A stretch of 64,000 nt of DNA from NCBI RefSeq assembly GCF_000227135.1, contig NC_018260.1, positions 1,018,553 through 1,082,552 on the forward strand, given 5' to 3'. The position numbers and the translations under genes were made by a program. The notes beneath the pieces were generated by a model that saw only the letters and a list, made by a program, of their open reading frames with translations, searched no databases and had not been told where the DNA came from. Within the stretch, counting starts at the first letter, position 1; the number at the start of each line of letters is the position of its first letter. Source of the DNA: Leishmania donovani. Lineage: Eukaryota > Euglenozoa > Kinetoplastea > Trypanosomatida > Trypanosomatidae. Positions 52,004 through 62,583 of the stretch are shown one piece after another.

Positions 52004-52104
52004 CTGTTGCCGTTGTCTCCCGCACCCTTGTGGACCCCCGCTTCCCTCTTCCCCCTTTCCCCACCCTCTCTCTTCCCCGCGATACCCCGTGCATCCGAGA
52101 CAGC

Positions 52105-55100
52105 ATGAGCAGCTTTCTTTCGCTCTCGTCGCGCCGTAATCAGCAGCCTCACAGCCGTGACAGTGTTACGAATGCGACGAGTGTCACAACAGCCACGCCA
52201 ACCAGTGGTGGCGGTAGCGGCCCCATGCACAAGTCGTCGTCGTCGTCGTCGCGGGCATCGGTGCAACACAGCAGGCCCATCAAGGTGGTATCGTCAACCT
52301 CTCGCGAGGAAGTGCGGAAGCGCCCACATGAAATGCGCGCTGAGGTGGAGGGCATCATCCACGTGCTCGATGGTGGCATCAACCGAACGCCGCTGCCCCT
52401 GCAGCAGCGACAGAGCCTTCTCAGTGGAGTGCCGCATGAACTGCAGCTGCTAAGCAGCGGCGGCACCGCTGGAAGTCGCCAGGAGGCGACTCAGGAGGCG
52501 GGCAGCACGGTGAACCTCATGTGCGGTGAGCTGGGCAGCTCTTTCATGCACTCGTCTTTCATGCTCAGCACGAGCAGACGCAGCAGCGTGAAGCCCGACT
52601 CAATGGCGGTGAACGCCCAAACCCAGAGCAAGGGGAGCAGCGAGACTGGTGACCACGGCAGCGGCGTCGGCCGACGCACCACTGGGGGCGACATCCGCAG
52701 CCTTGATTCGAGCCTTCAGTCGCTTTCCTTCGCCTGTGACCACCGCATCTCGGATCGCTCGTTGTCCGTGTACGACTCCCCGTCCATGCGAAGACGCAGT
52801 ATCGCTGTCGCTGGCAACGCCGCCGATGCACCGCTCCCCAGACTCGCTCAGCGCAACACGCTGCTAGAGGAGGCCACCTACGCCCCCCCTGCGCCGCTGA
52901 CAGCAACTGAGAAAGCGGCATGGCGCAAGGCAACCACCACCGTCGTTCTCACCGAGACCCCGACCATCTTCCTCTACGCTCATCAGGACGAGGCCGTGTC
53001 AAACGAGCACGCTGACAAGGTCACCACCGTCGTGGCGCGCAACAGCGAGTATGCGGCCGTCGAGGAGACGTACCGCACCGACGAGGGCACGCAGTTTCAC
53101 AGCACCGGCGCCATCACCATGCGCGCGCCAATGAAGTCGGTGCAGACCGAGGTGCAACCGCCGGCGAGGAAGGACAGCGGGGCTCTGCAGGTGACCCCAT
53201 GGATGCTGAAGGACGCGTACGCGGCGGCGCTGGAGGCGGCAGAGGACGCGGAGGAGGATACCCAGGAGGAGCGACAGCAGCAGGCGGGTGACGCAGCTAC
53301 CGAGGCGGCTGGTGGCGGTGCCGGCACAAATGTCGAAGACGCCCTGCGTGACGGAGATAACATCGACGGCGACGGCAGCCTAGAAGACGATAACCAAAGC
53401 AGCGAGAATGGGCAGTCCACCTTGATGTCGTCGGAAACAGTGACGCATACGATGAGCAGCGATGGGGGCATGGCAAACAGTGCCAAAGTCGCTACTGGGG
53501 CCTCGGCCACGACTGCTGGCGTGGCAGCGAGCAGGCAGTGGATGCTGGCGGAGACGTTGCTTTCCACGCTGCGCATCATGGAGCGTGCGGTGGTGCAGAA
53601 CAACATGGAGGTGGTGCAGCTCGCCTATCGCGGTATCACAGTGGAGACCTTTGACCAAGGTACGGGGACGGGTGCAGCGAACGGAGCGGCCATTCCCGCT
53701 TCTACCGCCAACGCTCCTGCCCCCGCGACTGCGATGCGTGCGCTAACGGCGGTACCGGGGCCCGTGCCAGCGGCTATCAGCGTGCACACCACCTCTCTGC
53801 CAGGAATCCCGGCCGACGCCCCTGCCGCGACTCCAGGGGTTGGAGGAGAGGCAGCGGCGACGGCGGACGGAAAGCCGGCTGGGCGGGTGATTGACGCGGA
53901 GAGCAGACAACCGGATGATGCGGCGAAACTCACATCATGCGCAGCCGTGGCCTTCATCGACGCCCCGCCGGTGCGACTCAGCGAGGGGATTTGCCTTCTC
54001 TGGCGTTTTGGCTCGCCGCAGCTTACGCGCGATCGCGGTGTGGCGTGCATGACGTGGAACCGGCGTGAGAGTGACATGCTGGCGGTGGGTTACACCGCGC
54101 GCCGGCGATCGTTGCCGCAGGGCGACGCCGGCAGAAGGGCTAGCGATAGCTCGTCGGTCATGGCATACAAACGAGCTCAGGGTCAGGAGGCGCACGGGAT
54201 GGTGTGCTGCTGGTCACTCAAGAACCCACTGGCTCCGGAGCTCGTCCTGTACCTGCGCGGCGAAGCTGACGTCACGGCCCTCGCCTTTTCTGTTGAGCAC
54301 CCAAGCCTGCTTGCCGTCGGCAGCAGCACTGGCGAGATTGTCGTCTACGACATCCAGCACGACGTCTTGCTCCCTTCTATCGCTCCCGCCGCCGTCGGCG
54401 CGACCGGCGGCCAGCACACCGGCTCTATCTGGGAGCTGCAGTGGGTGCCGAAGGGAAAGGAGCACGGCGAGTTCCTCACGTCCATCTCCGCTGACGGCCG
54501 CGTTGTGCAATGGGCGGTGGGCAAGTCGATTGAGCGCGTCCCACCGGATCTCATGCACCTGCAGCGCCAGCCGGGGATGCAGGTAGAGAAAGCCTTTGTC
54601 GCTGGTGTCGCGGAGGCGGAGGCGGAGGCGGCTGCGGCAGTGTTGGCCGAGTCCGCGGTGGGCGGTAAAGGCTGTCAGAAGACGCAGCACCGAAAGTCGA
54701 CTCAGAAGAGCGGTGCCGGGACTGCGACTATTCGAACCGCCGGTGGCGGCGGCGCTGCGGAGGAGGCGATCCTGTCTCGGCAATGCGGGGGCATGTGCTT
54801 CGATATTTGCCCTTCGGACACGGCGGTGTACATCGTCGGCACCGAGGACGGCTCCGTTCTGCAGTGCAGCAAGAGCCAGACGGAGAACTACGACTTCGAG
54901 TACGAGTCACACGCGGAGCTGGTGTACCGCGTTCGGTGGTCGCCCTACAGCGCGGCATACTTTCTCACCTGCTCGGCGGACTGGACGTCGCGTCTGTACA
55001 AGGTCGGCACGAGAAAGGCGCAGCTGCGCTTTCACAGCGTCCGGCAAGACGCCGTACAGGACGTGGCGTGGTCGCACACGAACGCTCTCACCTTTGCCAC

Positions 55101-55359
55101 GGTGACGGCGCAGGGCAACGCCGAGGTGTGGACGATCATGGATGCCATGCACCCCCGCGCCAATGTCGAGTACCGTGACCACCGCCGTCTCAGCGCTGTC
55201 CTTTTCGCAGAGCAGGAGACACCCGTGCTCGTCGTTGGCGACGAGGAGGGCGACGTGACGGTGTTCCGGCTGGACGGATCGTCGTACAACCGCGGGGACG
55301 TCACAGATGACGAGCAGGAGGCGTGGCTGAAAGAGGCGGTCCGGAAGCAGCTTACGTAA
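52105..55359 (+). CDS. IC138: Axonemal dynein intermediate chain, IC138/WDR78-like
   Basis: Predicted WD-repeat intermediate chain of the inner-arm dynein I1/f of the flagellum, 1084 residues. The N-terminal half is Ser/Gly/Ala-rich. It contains the family block TETPTIFLYAHQDEAVS at about residue 282, followed by the YAAVEETY...FHSTGAITM pattern that precedes a QT-type motif (KSVQTEVQP). The WD part runs from about 625 to 1060. It has ICLLWRFGSPQ, GMVCCWSLKNPLAPELVLY, and VTALAFSVEHPSLLAVGSST with GEIVVYDI after it. Further blocks are GSIWELQWVPKG, FLTSISADGRVVQWAVG, VYRVRWSPYSAAYFLTCSAD and DVAWSHTNALTFATVTAQG. An outer-arm or other I1 intermediate chain is the alternative; the TETPTIFL block favours IC138. 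The ATG at 52105 follows a good acceptor; the frame is open 99 codons upstream through pyrimidine-rich DNA. Confidence 0.87.
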   Translation: MSSFLSLSSRRNQQPHSRDSVTNATSVTTATPTSGGGSGPMHKSSSSSSRASVQHSRPIKVVSSTSREEVRKRPHEMRAEVEGIIHVLDGGINRTPLPLQQRQSLLSGVPHELQLLSSGGTAGSRQEATQEAGSTVNLMCGELGSSFMHSSFMLSTSRRSSVKPDSMAVNAQTQSKGSSETGDHGSGVGRRTTGGDIRSLDSSLQSLSFACDHRISDRSLSVYDSPSMRRRSIAVAGNAADAPLPRLAQRNTLLEEATYAPPAPLTATEKAAWRKATTTVVLTETPTIFLYAHQDEAVSNEHADKVTTVVARNSEYAAVEETYRTDEGTQFHSTGAITMRAPMKSVQTEVQPPARKDSGALQVTPWMLKDAYAAALEAAEDAEEDTQEERQQQAGDAATEAAGGGAGTNVEDALRDGDNIDGDGSLEDDNQSSENGQSTLMSSETVTHTMSSDGGMANSAKVATGASATTAGVAASRQWMLAETLLSTLRIMERAVVQNNMEVVQLAYRGITVETFDQGTGTGAANGAAIPASTANAPAPATAMRALTAVPGPVPAAISVHTTSLPGIPADAPAATPGVGGEAAATADGKPAGRVIDAESRQPDDAAKLTSCAAVAFIDAPPVRLSEGICLLWRFGSPQLTRDRGVACMTWNRRESDMLAVGYTARRRSLPQGDAGRRASDSSSVMAYKRAQGQEAHGMVCCWSLKNPLAPELVLYLRGEADVTALAFSVEHPSLLAVGSSTGEIVVYDIQHDVLLPSIAPAAVGATGGQHTGSIWELQWVPKGKEHGEFLTSISADGRVVQWAVGKSIERVPPDLMHLQRQPGMQVEKAFVAGVAEAEAEAAAAVLAESAVGGKGCQKTQHRKSTQKSGAGTATIRTAGGGGAAEEAILSRQCGGMCFDICPSDTAVYIVGTEDGSVLQCSKSQTENYDFEYESHAELVYRVRWSPYSAAYFLTCSADWTSRLYKVGTRKAQLRFHSVRQDAVQDVAWSHTNALTFATVTAQGNAEVWTIMDAMHPRANVEYRDHRRLSAVLFAEQETPVLVVGDEEGDVTVFRLDGSSYNRGDVTDDEQEAWLKEAVRKQLT

Positions 55360-57022
55360 TCCACCGTCTGCTTGTTAGTCAGGAGTGGAAGTGGATGAGG
55401 GGCAGAGCCGCGCTGGGGAGCGTGAGGTGAACTGCATGCTCTCCGGCTCCCATCGTTTCACGTTGATGAGAGCTCGTGCGCGCTAGTTGTCTTTTCTTCT
55501 GCGCCTCTCACTCGTCCACGGCGTTGGCTGGGTGTAGGCGTTGCTCTTCTTTTTGTGGTGATGTTATCTTCGTCGTGAACATGGCTCTTTAGCCTGCTCA
55601 TGTCTCCGTGGGTGATCCCGCGGAGTTGAATGGCGGAGAACGTGAGAAAGGCCCGTTTCCTGTGAAAGGGAGACAGCGAAACGAACCCGAAAGGGGCGGC
55701 GACGCGGGCGCGTGTAGTACGACCAGATAAGTGCGCGTCTGTGTGTGTGTGTGTGTGTGTGTGTGCTGGGTCTTTTTTTTTCCAATCCGCCCAGCTGTGC
55801 CCACCTCCCCCCTTGCTCACCTCATTCTCTCCGTTTGTGTTTTAGTAGTAGTATCCCCCACCCCCTTCTCTCTGCGTTGTTCTAGATGCCATTGGGTGCT
55901 GACGCTCGTCGCACGTGTGTGCCTTCACGATAGATGAACGTGGGCGCGTGCTTGTTCTGCTCTCTCTGTTTGTGCGAGAGAGGGGGAGAGAGCCATCTCT
56001 CCGATTGTGGTTGGTTACTACGCGTCTGGTTGTCGCCCTCGCATCTCTATTCCTGAGGTTTTGGCTCGGTAGTCTTTGCCATGTACACTTGCATGTATGA
56101 TAGCTCTCTTACGTCCTCGCACGCTCGCACTTGTCCGGCCCCTCTTTTCGTTTTGCTTTTGCTTTTTTACATTTTCTTATGTTTGTGTCGCTCCTCCATG
56201 CAGCGATGTGCCCGCACGTATTAGACGAAGTAAAGGCAAAAGAGGCACTTGTGCCGGAGCGTGTGTGCGGCAGTGAACAACTTACTGCCGCTCTCCCTTT
56301 CTGACGCACCCTTCTGCAAATCTGGTGCGCGCTCACTCATGATGCAGATAGGCGCACGAACTGCAAAGAGGTGAACGAGGCATTACCAGATCGGCAATGC
56401 CCTCTCGAACTGTCCCTTCTGCGTCCCCCTCCCCTCCCACTCACCCTCGCGCCCTGCACTTACTTCCCCGCTTCATCTAACGACGGAAGAGGAGGTGATT
56501 TCTTGCTCATGAGTGGGGGTACATGTGGCTTGCGAGGTGGCGAACGACGATTCTACGTCGCTGTAGATGGCAGCCGCTTTTCTTGCGCTCCACAGACACA
56601 GGAGTGCACCTCGCGCCACAGTAGCCGAGGGCTGCTTTATCCTTTGCGCTTGTAATCCTCGTGTCCGCAGTGCTGCCTCAGTACCGCCTGTCTCCCCATC
56701 CGATCTCTCTCCTTGCCTTCTCGACCCTCGTCTTCCCACCACCACTCCTTCATGGAACATTCAACAACGACAAAAAAAATAAGAGCCTCGCTGCAGTCCT
56801 CCGGCACCCACGCAACGGCAGCAGCAACAACTAGCCAAGGGCGATTGCTTGCGTGTACGTGTGTTGGTCTGCCTTCTCGGTGGTTCGCGCTTGTCCTCTT
56901 CGAGCTCCCCCGTTCCTTCTGCCGCCGCTTCCATTCGCACGAGAGCAGCAGGCGCGGACGTGTTTCGTCTTTTTTCTCTGTAATTGACACGCTCGCACGC
57001 GCCGGCGTGTGCCAGCCCGAGT
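55360..57022. other. Intergenic region, 1.7 kb, no gene seen
   Basis: Holds a (GT)n tract at 55740-55764 followed by a T-run, and long pyrimidine-rich DNA (56130-56180, 56960-56975). No supported gene. Confidence 0.6.
55740..55764. repeat. (GT)n microsatellite
   Basis: About twelve GT units, roughly 380 bases after the dynein gene. Confidence 0.9.
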
Positions 57023-58312
57023 ATGGAGCAGCAAGGTGAGGCAGAGGCACCACCGTCGCCGACACAGCCTACCGATGCGCCAACGGTGAAGACCAGCTCG
57101 GCTGACGGGGCAAGCGGTGCGCCGCCTAGTGCAGCTAACGCTCCTGCCGGTACGAAGGGCATCAACTCGGTGCTTCAGCAAGTCGACGGCCCCGTTGTGG
57201 CCACTGGCCATGCGCAAGAGGACGGCGCCAATGCTCCCACCGCGGTTGTAAGGGGCAAAGCCAGCGCGAAGGCGGTGAAGCGGGAAGTTGGGAGCAGCAG
57301 GGTCGACGGCACGCCAAGTGCCATAGCCGCGTCGTCGACGTCGTTGGTTTTTAGCCAAGGAAGCAACAAGACGGATAATCATATGCCACATTCCACCGCG
57401 CCGGTACACCTCGGAGACGGAGTTCAGTATAGCTCGGCGATCGCCGTCGGGTCAGCGCACACGGCTGCGCCACATCAGCCGCGCTTGTCATCGTCGCCGC
57501 GCTACTCGCACAGCGGTCGGCAAGTCATTTCGGACGCGTGCAAGCGCTCCGAGCCGTTCCTGCGCGGCGCTGATGGCAACTACAGCACCGTGTACGCCGC
57601 AAGTGGCCTGACCGTTAACGCACAGTACCAGACGATCCCTGAGGAGCACGCCGAGTACCGCCAGCGCAACAAGGTGAACCTCAATTACCGGGGGCCTCTC
57701 TACGTGGTCGAGGATGTGTGCGTGCCGTGCAACGCCTGTGGCGGCCCTGTTGACCCTGTGCGCCGCGTACCGGTCGGCTCCCTCTTTTTCCATGAAGGAT
57801 GCCTTCAGTGCTACCTGTGTGGACGTCGCACCGGTGTCGCAGGTCTATATATGCAGGTCGATCGCCAAGCTGTCTGCAGCGAGTGCGCCGGCCGCGGCTA
57901 CGAGCATTGGGTGCCGCGCCAAGAGGTGGAGTCGCGCGGCATGGTGTACGGCGCCACGCGAGGCGATGTTTATGCAGCTATGGACGCGCATGACCGCGGT
58001 GCTGCGAAGCATCGGCAACGGCGCATTGGGAGCCTGCCCATCACAGCGGGTGGCGGCCCCTCGACATTGAACAAGGCTATCGTGCCGGGAGCGCTGCCGC
58101 CGACTCTCTCCATCGCCAACGTGCACAACCGCCGGAACACCAGTGCCCGCTCCTTTGCACTGATGGAGCGGCAGCAGTACTACACCCAGAGCGATAACAA
58201 CGTCATTATGGCGTTGCCTGCCTCGGCGGCGCGGCCGCCGTCCGTGACTGGCGGGCGAAAAGGTAGCACGGCGCCGCTGCAGTACCGCCTCACAAGCGGA
58301 CGACACGCTTGA
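57023..58312 (+). CDS. LIM-domain protein
   Basis: A 429-residue protein with one complete LIM zinc-binding domain. The eight ligands are Cys236, Cys239, His257, Cys260, Cys263, Cys266, Cys285 and Cys288. The spacing CX2C-X17-HX2C-X2-CX2C-X18-CX2C is exactly that of LIM. LIM domains bind proteins, often at the cytoskeleton. The N-terminal 200 residues are Ala/Ser/Thr-rich and probably disordered. A short conserved-looking stretch (NYSTVYAASGLTVNAQYQTI, then PEEHAEYRQRNKVNLNYRGP) precedes the LIM domain. The C-terminal 130 residues are basic and Ser/Arg-rich. I start at ATG 57023 (MEQQGEAEAPP); the upstream TTG-initiated extension adds nothing recognisable. An AG at 57014-57015 is very close to the ATG, so the acceptor may lie further upstream. 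Confidence 0.87.
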   Translation: MEQQGEAEAPPSPTQPTDAPTVKTSSADGASGAPPSAANAPAGTKGINSVLQQVDGPVVATGHAQEDGANAPTAVVRGKASAKAVKREVGSSRVDGTPSAIAASSTSLVFSQGSNKTDNHMPHSTAPVHLGDGVQYSSAIAVGSAHTAAPHQPRLSSSPRYSHSGRQVISDACKRSEPFLRGADGNYSTVYAASGLTVNAQYQTIPEEHAEYRQRNKVNLNYRGPLYVVEDVCVPCNACGGPVDPVRRVPVGSLFFHEGCLQCYLCGRRTGVAGLYMQVDRQAVCSECAGRGYEHWVPRQEVESRGMVYGATRGDVYAAMDAHDRGAAKHRQRRIGSLPITAGGGPSTLNKAIVPGALPPTLSIANVHNRRNTSARSFALMERQQYYTQSDNNVIMALPASAARPPSVTGGRKGSTAPLQYRLTSGRHA

Positions 58313-60183
58313 TGGTTGCCGGTGCAGCGTCAAGGGAAACTCAATCGTGTATACTCCTCTACTCGATCTCCCCCCCCCCCACACACACCTTCTCTTTCTC
58401 TTTTGTGTGTGTGGTATCGAGGCCGTGATGCTCATCTCGACGCGAGGGTGGTTCACTTCCATCACGTATGCGTACAAGGGCCACCTCCTTCCCTCTCCCG
58501 CTCTCTGTGGGCTGTTTCGTTATTGTTGCTCGGATTGCCCTTGGCGTGTGTGCGCGTGGGCGGTTTCTCGGACGGCTTTATGTATCACATGTACAGTACG
58601 AAACTCGCTTCATTTTCTTTTGCGGAATACAGCGGGGGAGGGGAGGCGGAGGATGAGGAGGGCCTTTTCTCTTCCTCTTCTGGTTCTCCGTGTCGTTGGT
58701 GCCATGGGCGTGTCGGTGCGTGCGACTGGAGCGGGTGGGAGACGCAGTCACAGAAAGAAAGGAACGTTAAGGGCTTATGTATGTGTGCGCGTGTGTCTTG
58801 CATCATGCCTGCCTCGCCGCTCATGTGGCACCCGCCTTTCTGTCGTGCTTCCGTTCTCATACCCTCCTTCTCTTCCTCTTCACGCCGATCTACTTCAGGC
58901 TCGACGAGCGCAATAGCTCATGGCAGCGGCGCGAGAAAGGACGATGGGGGAGGGGAGCTTACTGGGAAGGAGTCTGCGAGACCGCGCACCGATCCCATCC
59001 CGCTCACCGCGTGCGGTTATACAAGTCAGCGTCTTCGCTGGTTGTATGCTTTTTTTGTTGTTGCCTTTTTTCATTGCTGAAAGACACGATGTACTCTCTC
59101 TGTGCAAGGAAGCGTTGTGAGGAATGCATCGCGCCCCCCTGCACGCTAGTCTTTTGAAGCCCTTTCTCTTCTTCTTACTCGTCATGTCTGTGTCGTTGCG
59201 CATCGCTGTCGAAGTTTTAGAGGTGTACGTGTGTGCCTCTCAAGGCGCCTGTCTCGGCTGTCGCGCTCTCCCACCGTGTGCATCTACTTGCGGGCTGGCT
59301 TGCTGGTTCGCATGCTGCCTAGTGGTACAAAACACACTTTGGCAGGCACTTCCTCTGCGTACCGGGATAATGGAGCTCCTGTGGCTTGAATTCCGCTGCG
59401 ATACCGGGGCTTGCACGTGCGGGTGTGCCTGCGAGGTAGGAAGGGAACGAGGAAAAAAGGTGGGCAAAGGTGGCCCGCCGCACATAGTCTGTAGGCTTCC
59501 CTCCTCTCTCGATGCACATTGCCCTCACACATGTTGAGAGGTATCAAGAGAGACGAACCCCCTCCTCGCAGCTCTCGTCTCGCTGGCAGGTTGTCATCCT
59601 TCCGCTGTAATAAGCAGCAAATACTTGCGCCTGGCATCTTATCCCCCTCCCCCTTCACATCTGCCGGTAGTGTAATCTTGCATCCTCGCGCCTGTCCATC
59701 ATGTCCGTGCGTCTGTCGACGCACACGCATGCGCATGCGTCTATCACTCGCCCCTCCTTCTCTTTCCACCTCCGTTTCATTTTGCGTTTTTCGCTTTTGG
59801 TTTGTGCTCCGCTGTCGTCGTCGTTGCTGCCGCTTCACTGTGCGCGCCGGCCACTCCCCCGGCGGGTGCACCTGCAGGAAAATAATAAAAGAGGCGAACA
59901 ACACAAGGGGAACTTCACGCCGAGAACGAAGCGGGAGATTGCGGTGTGTCGATGCGGCGGAGGCCTTGCACTTGGGTCTTGTAATATTATTGAATGAAGG
60001 ACCGTCTCTCTCCCTCTCTCCTGCCTCTCCACTCCGTAGCCTCTCTCGGCGTATCTTTCTGTCGAAGCGCACACCGCAGGCACTCGGCCACTTTCTGTTT
60101 CGGCAACCCAAGTCTCTCTGCTCGCACGAGTAGCGCAACAAGGAACGGCGCGCGGAAAGCGCTCGCATCGGTGCCGCTAGGCA
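58313..60183. other. Intergenic region, 1.9 kb, no gene seen
   Basis: Pyrimidine-rich and T-rich stretches, with a C-run near 58371-58380. A long minus-strand frame (59284-60495) overlaps the start of the next gene and is not supported. Nothing else was recognised. Confidence 0.6.
60038..60039 (+). promoter_or_regulatory. Candidate spliced-leader acceptor AG for the NAE1-like gene
   Basis: An AG ends the CT-rich tract CTCCTGCCTCTCCACTCCGTAG, 145 bases before ATG 60184. Confidence 0.45.
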
Positions 60184-62583
60184 ATGTCGGCGTCCAATGC
60201 GCCCCCTCCATTGGATGCAAAAGACATCATTGGCGACAGCGTGAAACAGGTGAAGTTCGATCGCCAGCTGCGCCTCTGGGGTGCCGATGGGCAGGCGGCC
60301 CTTGAAGCATCGCATGTCGTCGCGCTCGGCGTCACTGTGGCTATCGCCGAAGCTCTGAAGTCGCTCGTGCTGGCCGGCGTGCGTACCGTCACCCTCGTGG
60401 ACGAGCGGGTTGTGTCTGGCGAGGACGTGGCAAGCAACTACTTTGTGGCGGCCACGGCGATCGGCTCTCCTCTGGCGGCGACGGTGCTGCAGCACATCTG
60501 CGGGCTGGGGGAGCAGTGCAGGGCGGTGCCGGTTCAGGAGTGCCCGAGGGAATGGGTGGCCAAGTACCGGGAAGCTGTAGACGCGGACTGGGCTGCTGGT
60601 TACGTAGACAGCGGCCGACTTTGGCCAGTATCAGCGGCCAGGGAGGCGCCGGCGGTGCCGACCGGGACGACATCTGCTGTGCAGCGATTCTTCACCGGTT
60701 ACGCGTCGATAGCCATCTTGAACAACACTTCTTCATCATCGCACGTCCCCCCATGCAACTCCACAAACCCGTCGCCCACTGCCGAGGAGCCACTGTCTCT
60801 GCCGAGCCTCATGCTTGTCAGTGAGCGCTACGGCGATTTCTCGCCAGCGTCGCTGCTGCTGCAGACCTGCGCGACGCGCGTGCATCCTGATGTGCCGGTG
60901 CTGTTGGTTCGCAGCAGCGGCTTACTCGGAGTGCTTCAAACCTACTGCTGCGACCGCGTCATTATGCGCCCGCAGAACCCGACGCAGATACAGATGGAGG
61001 ATCTGCGCATCTTTGAGCCGTTTCCGGCGCTGCAGGCGTGGTTTGACGCTCACGACCCAGATGACGTTGTGCAGTTTCCTGCGGGCAGCGCGGATGCCAT
61101 GACGCTGCACAGTTACCTGCCGTACCCGTGCATTGTACACCACGCCTTTCGCAGATGGTGGGCCACGTTGCCGGAAGAGGAGAAAAGGTCGCGGCAGACG
61201 TCGTCATCCTCCTCGATCTTTCCGCTGAACGCACAGGACTACCGCGCCATCGCTTCCGTCGTTGGTGGGATGATACGACGTCAGGGCGTGCCCGAGGAGG
61301 CCTTCGTGGAGGCCATGGAGAAGTGCACGGCGAAGCTGAACCGACCGGTGGTGCAGCGGCTGCCAGAGGCGCTCGCGAAACTTCTGCGCGATGCTCGGTG
61401 CGCGGACCCGATGCGCGCTGTGCAGACGGTGCAGTCACGCCTCTCGCCAGCGGCATTGATGTCATCGTCACCGGCTGTGCGCGAGGTGGCAGCACTGCAT
61501 GTGTGGGCGTCCCCCGATGTGCTTGTGTGGTTCATCCTGCGCGCAGTGCAGCTGTTTGTGACAGGAGAGGTCGGTGACGAGCTGGAGGTGGGCAACGGGG
61601 CATCCACCAGGCCTGCAGCGGTGCACAAAAGTGAACCGAAGGCGGCGGTGGAGGAGCCGGAGGAAGTTGAGTGCGTGATCGCCTGCGCGGCGCCGCTGCC
61701 GCGCGGTGCCGCGTACGCTGCCTATCGCATGCCACACTCCGGCTACCTGCCGGACTTCACGACAACCACCATCTGGTACCGCGAGCTGCAGGAGCTGTAC
61801 CAGGGAAAGCACGCTGAAGACGTGGCGTGCATTGCGGCAAGGGCGATGGAGCTAGTCGAGGCGGCTCTCCAGCAGGAAGAGGAGAAGGAGCTCGAGAGAA
61901 AAGACGAAGAGGAGCAACGGCAGCACCGCGGCCCATCGAGGACGTCGCTGGTGGCGGCGAAGGTGAAGCCGCTACTTCTCCAGTACACGGCGATGATTGT
62001 CGCGAACATTTGGGACATACGAGGCGTCAGTTTCTCGTCTGCCTATCGCGCCGCTGCGGAGACGGAGTGGCGGCAACGGCTGGGTCAGCGGCTCGTGTGG
62101 CTGACACGTCACATCTCATTTGACATGGAACGCAACGCCGACGCGCGCCGGGCGGCGTGCTTCGCGGTGGCCTATCTGTGTAAGGAGGAGCTTCAGCGTC
62201 GTGGTGCCCGCGCTGAGGAGAGTGACCTAAGCGGGAGTGCCATCGCGCAGGAGGCTGCCGTGCTCATGTCGCAGGCGTCCCAGGAGGAGGCCCCCATTGG
62301 CGGTGACGGTGAAGAGCCAGCTCTTGGGCTCTTCGATGCGTCGCTCGCTCCGTGGTGGTCCGAAGAGGGCTCGCGAAAGCTTTTTGCTCAGGCGTGCGAG
62401 GAGGTTGCGCGGTGGGCCCGTGGCAAGGGCGGTGGCGGCGCTTGCGTGCAGCTTCCCTCCGTAGCCGCGTCGACCGGCGCCTTGGCGGCGCAGGAGGCAG
62501 TGAAGTTGCTCATGCGCATTCACGTTCCGTGCACCAATCCGATGCTCTATGACGGCTACACGAACAAGGTGTTCATGCTGTGA
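60184..62583 (+). CDS. NAE1: NEDD8-activating enzyme E1 regulatory subunit
   Basis: Predicted APPBP1/ULA1-type partner of UBA3 in the heterodimeric E1 that activates NEDD8. The 799-residue protein opens with the family motif KFDRQLRLWG (24-33). An adenylation-like fold follows, VVALGVTVAIAEALKSLVLA, then TLVDERVVSGEDVASNYF. As expected for this subunit, no catalytic Cys domain motif is visible. A FEPFPALQAWFD block and the typical end are present: SVAASTGALAAQEAVKLLMR, then NPMLYDGYTNKVFML. Compared with about 530 residues in animals, the extra length is due to insertions at about 145-205 and 480-505 and a Glu-rich helix near 560-590. SAE1, the SUMO E1 partner, is the alternative, but the C-terminal pattern fits NAE1 better. 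Confidence 0.88.
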   Translation: MSASNAPPPLDAKDIIGDSVKQVKFDRQLRLWGADGQAALEASHVVALGVTVAIAEALKSLVLAGVRTVTLVDERVVSGEDVASNYFVAATAIGSPLAATVLQHICGLGEQCRAVPVQECPREWVAKYREAVDADWAAGYVDSGRLWPVSAAREAPAVPTGTTSAVQRFFTGYASIAILNNTSSSSHVPPCNSTNPSPTAEEPLSLPSLMLVSERYGDFSPASLLLQTCATRVHPDVPVLLVRSSGLLGVLQTYCCDRVIMRPQNPTQIQMEDLRIFEPFPALQAWFDAHDPDDVVQFPAGSADAMTLHSYLPYPCIVHHAFRRWWATLPEEEKRSRQTSSSSSIFPLNAQDYRAIASVVGGMIRRQGVPEEAFVEAMEKCTAKLNRPVVQRLPEALAKLLRDARCADPMRAVQTVQSRLSPAALMSSSPAVREVAALHVWASPDVLVWFILRAVQLFVTGEVGDELEVGNGASTRPAAVHKSEPKAAVEEPEEVECVIACAAPLPRGAAYAAYRMPHSGYLPDFTTTTIWYRELQELYQGKHAEDVACIAARAMELVEAALQQEEEKELERKDEEEQRQHRGPSRTSLVAAKVKPLLLQYTAMIVANIWDIRGVSFSSAYRAAAETEWRQRLGQRLVWLTRHISFDMERNADARRAACFAVAYLCKEELQRRGARAEESDLSGSAIAQEAAVLMSQASQEEAPIGGDGEEPALGLFDASLAPWWSEEGSRKLFAQACEEVARWARGKGGGGACVQLPSVAASTGALAAQEAVKLLMRIHVPCTNPMLYDGYTNKVFML

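Larger units (their letters stand above)
50264..52104. other. Intergenic region, 1.8 kb, no gene seen
   Basis: Holds a possible truncated SIDER2 5' end (about 50967-51012) followed directly by a (GT)n tract (51021-51044), and then long pyrimidine-rich DNA up to the dynein gene. The open frames at 51152-52108 (plus) and 51516-52106 (minus) are low-complexity. Confidence 0.6.

Noticed and set aside
51152..52108. 318-codon open frame before the dynein gene
   Set aside because: Ser/Leu/Pro/Cys-rich translation of pyrimidine-rich DNA, overlapped by a minus-strand frame of similar quality.
59284..60495. 403-codon open frame on the minus strand
   Set aside because: It overlaps the start of the NAE1-like gene in antisense and crosses T/C-rich intergenic DNA. 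Its translation is Arg-rich and low-complexity, and minus-strand coding would break an otherwise uniform + strand unit.
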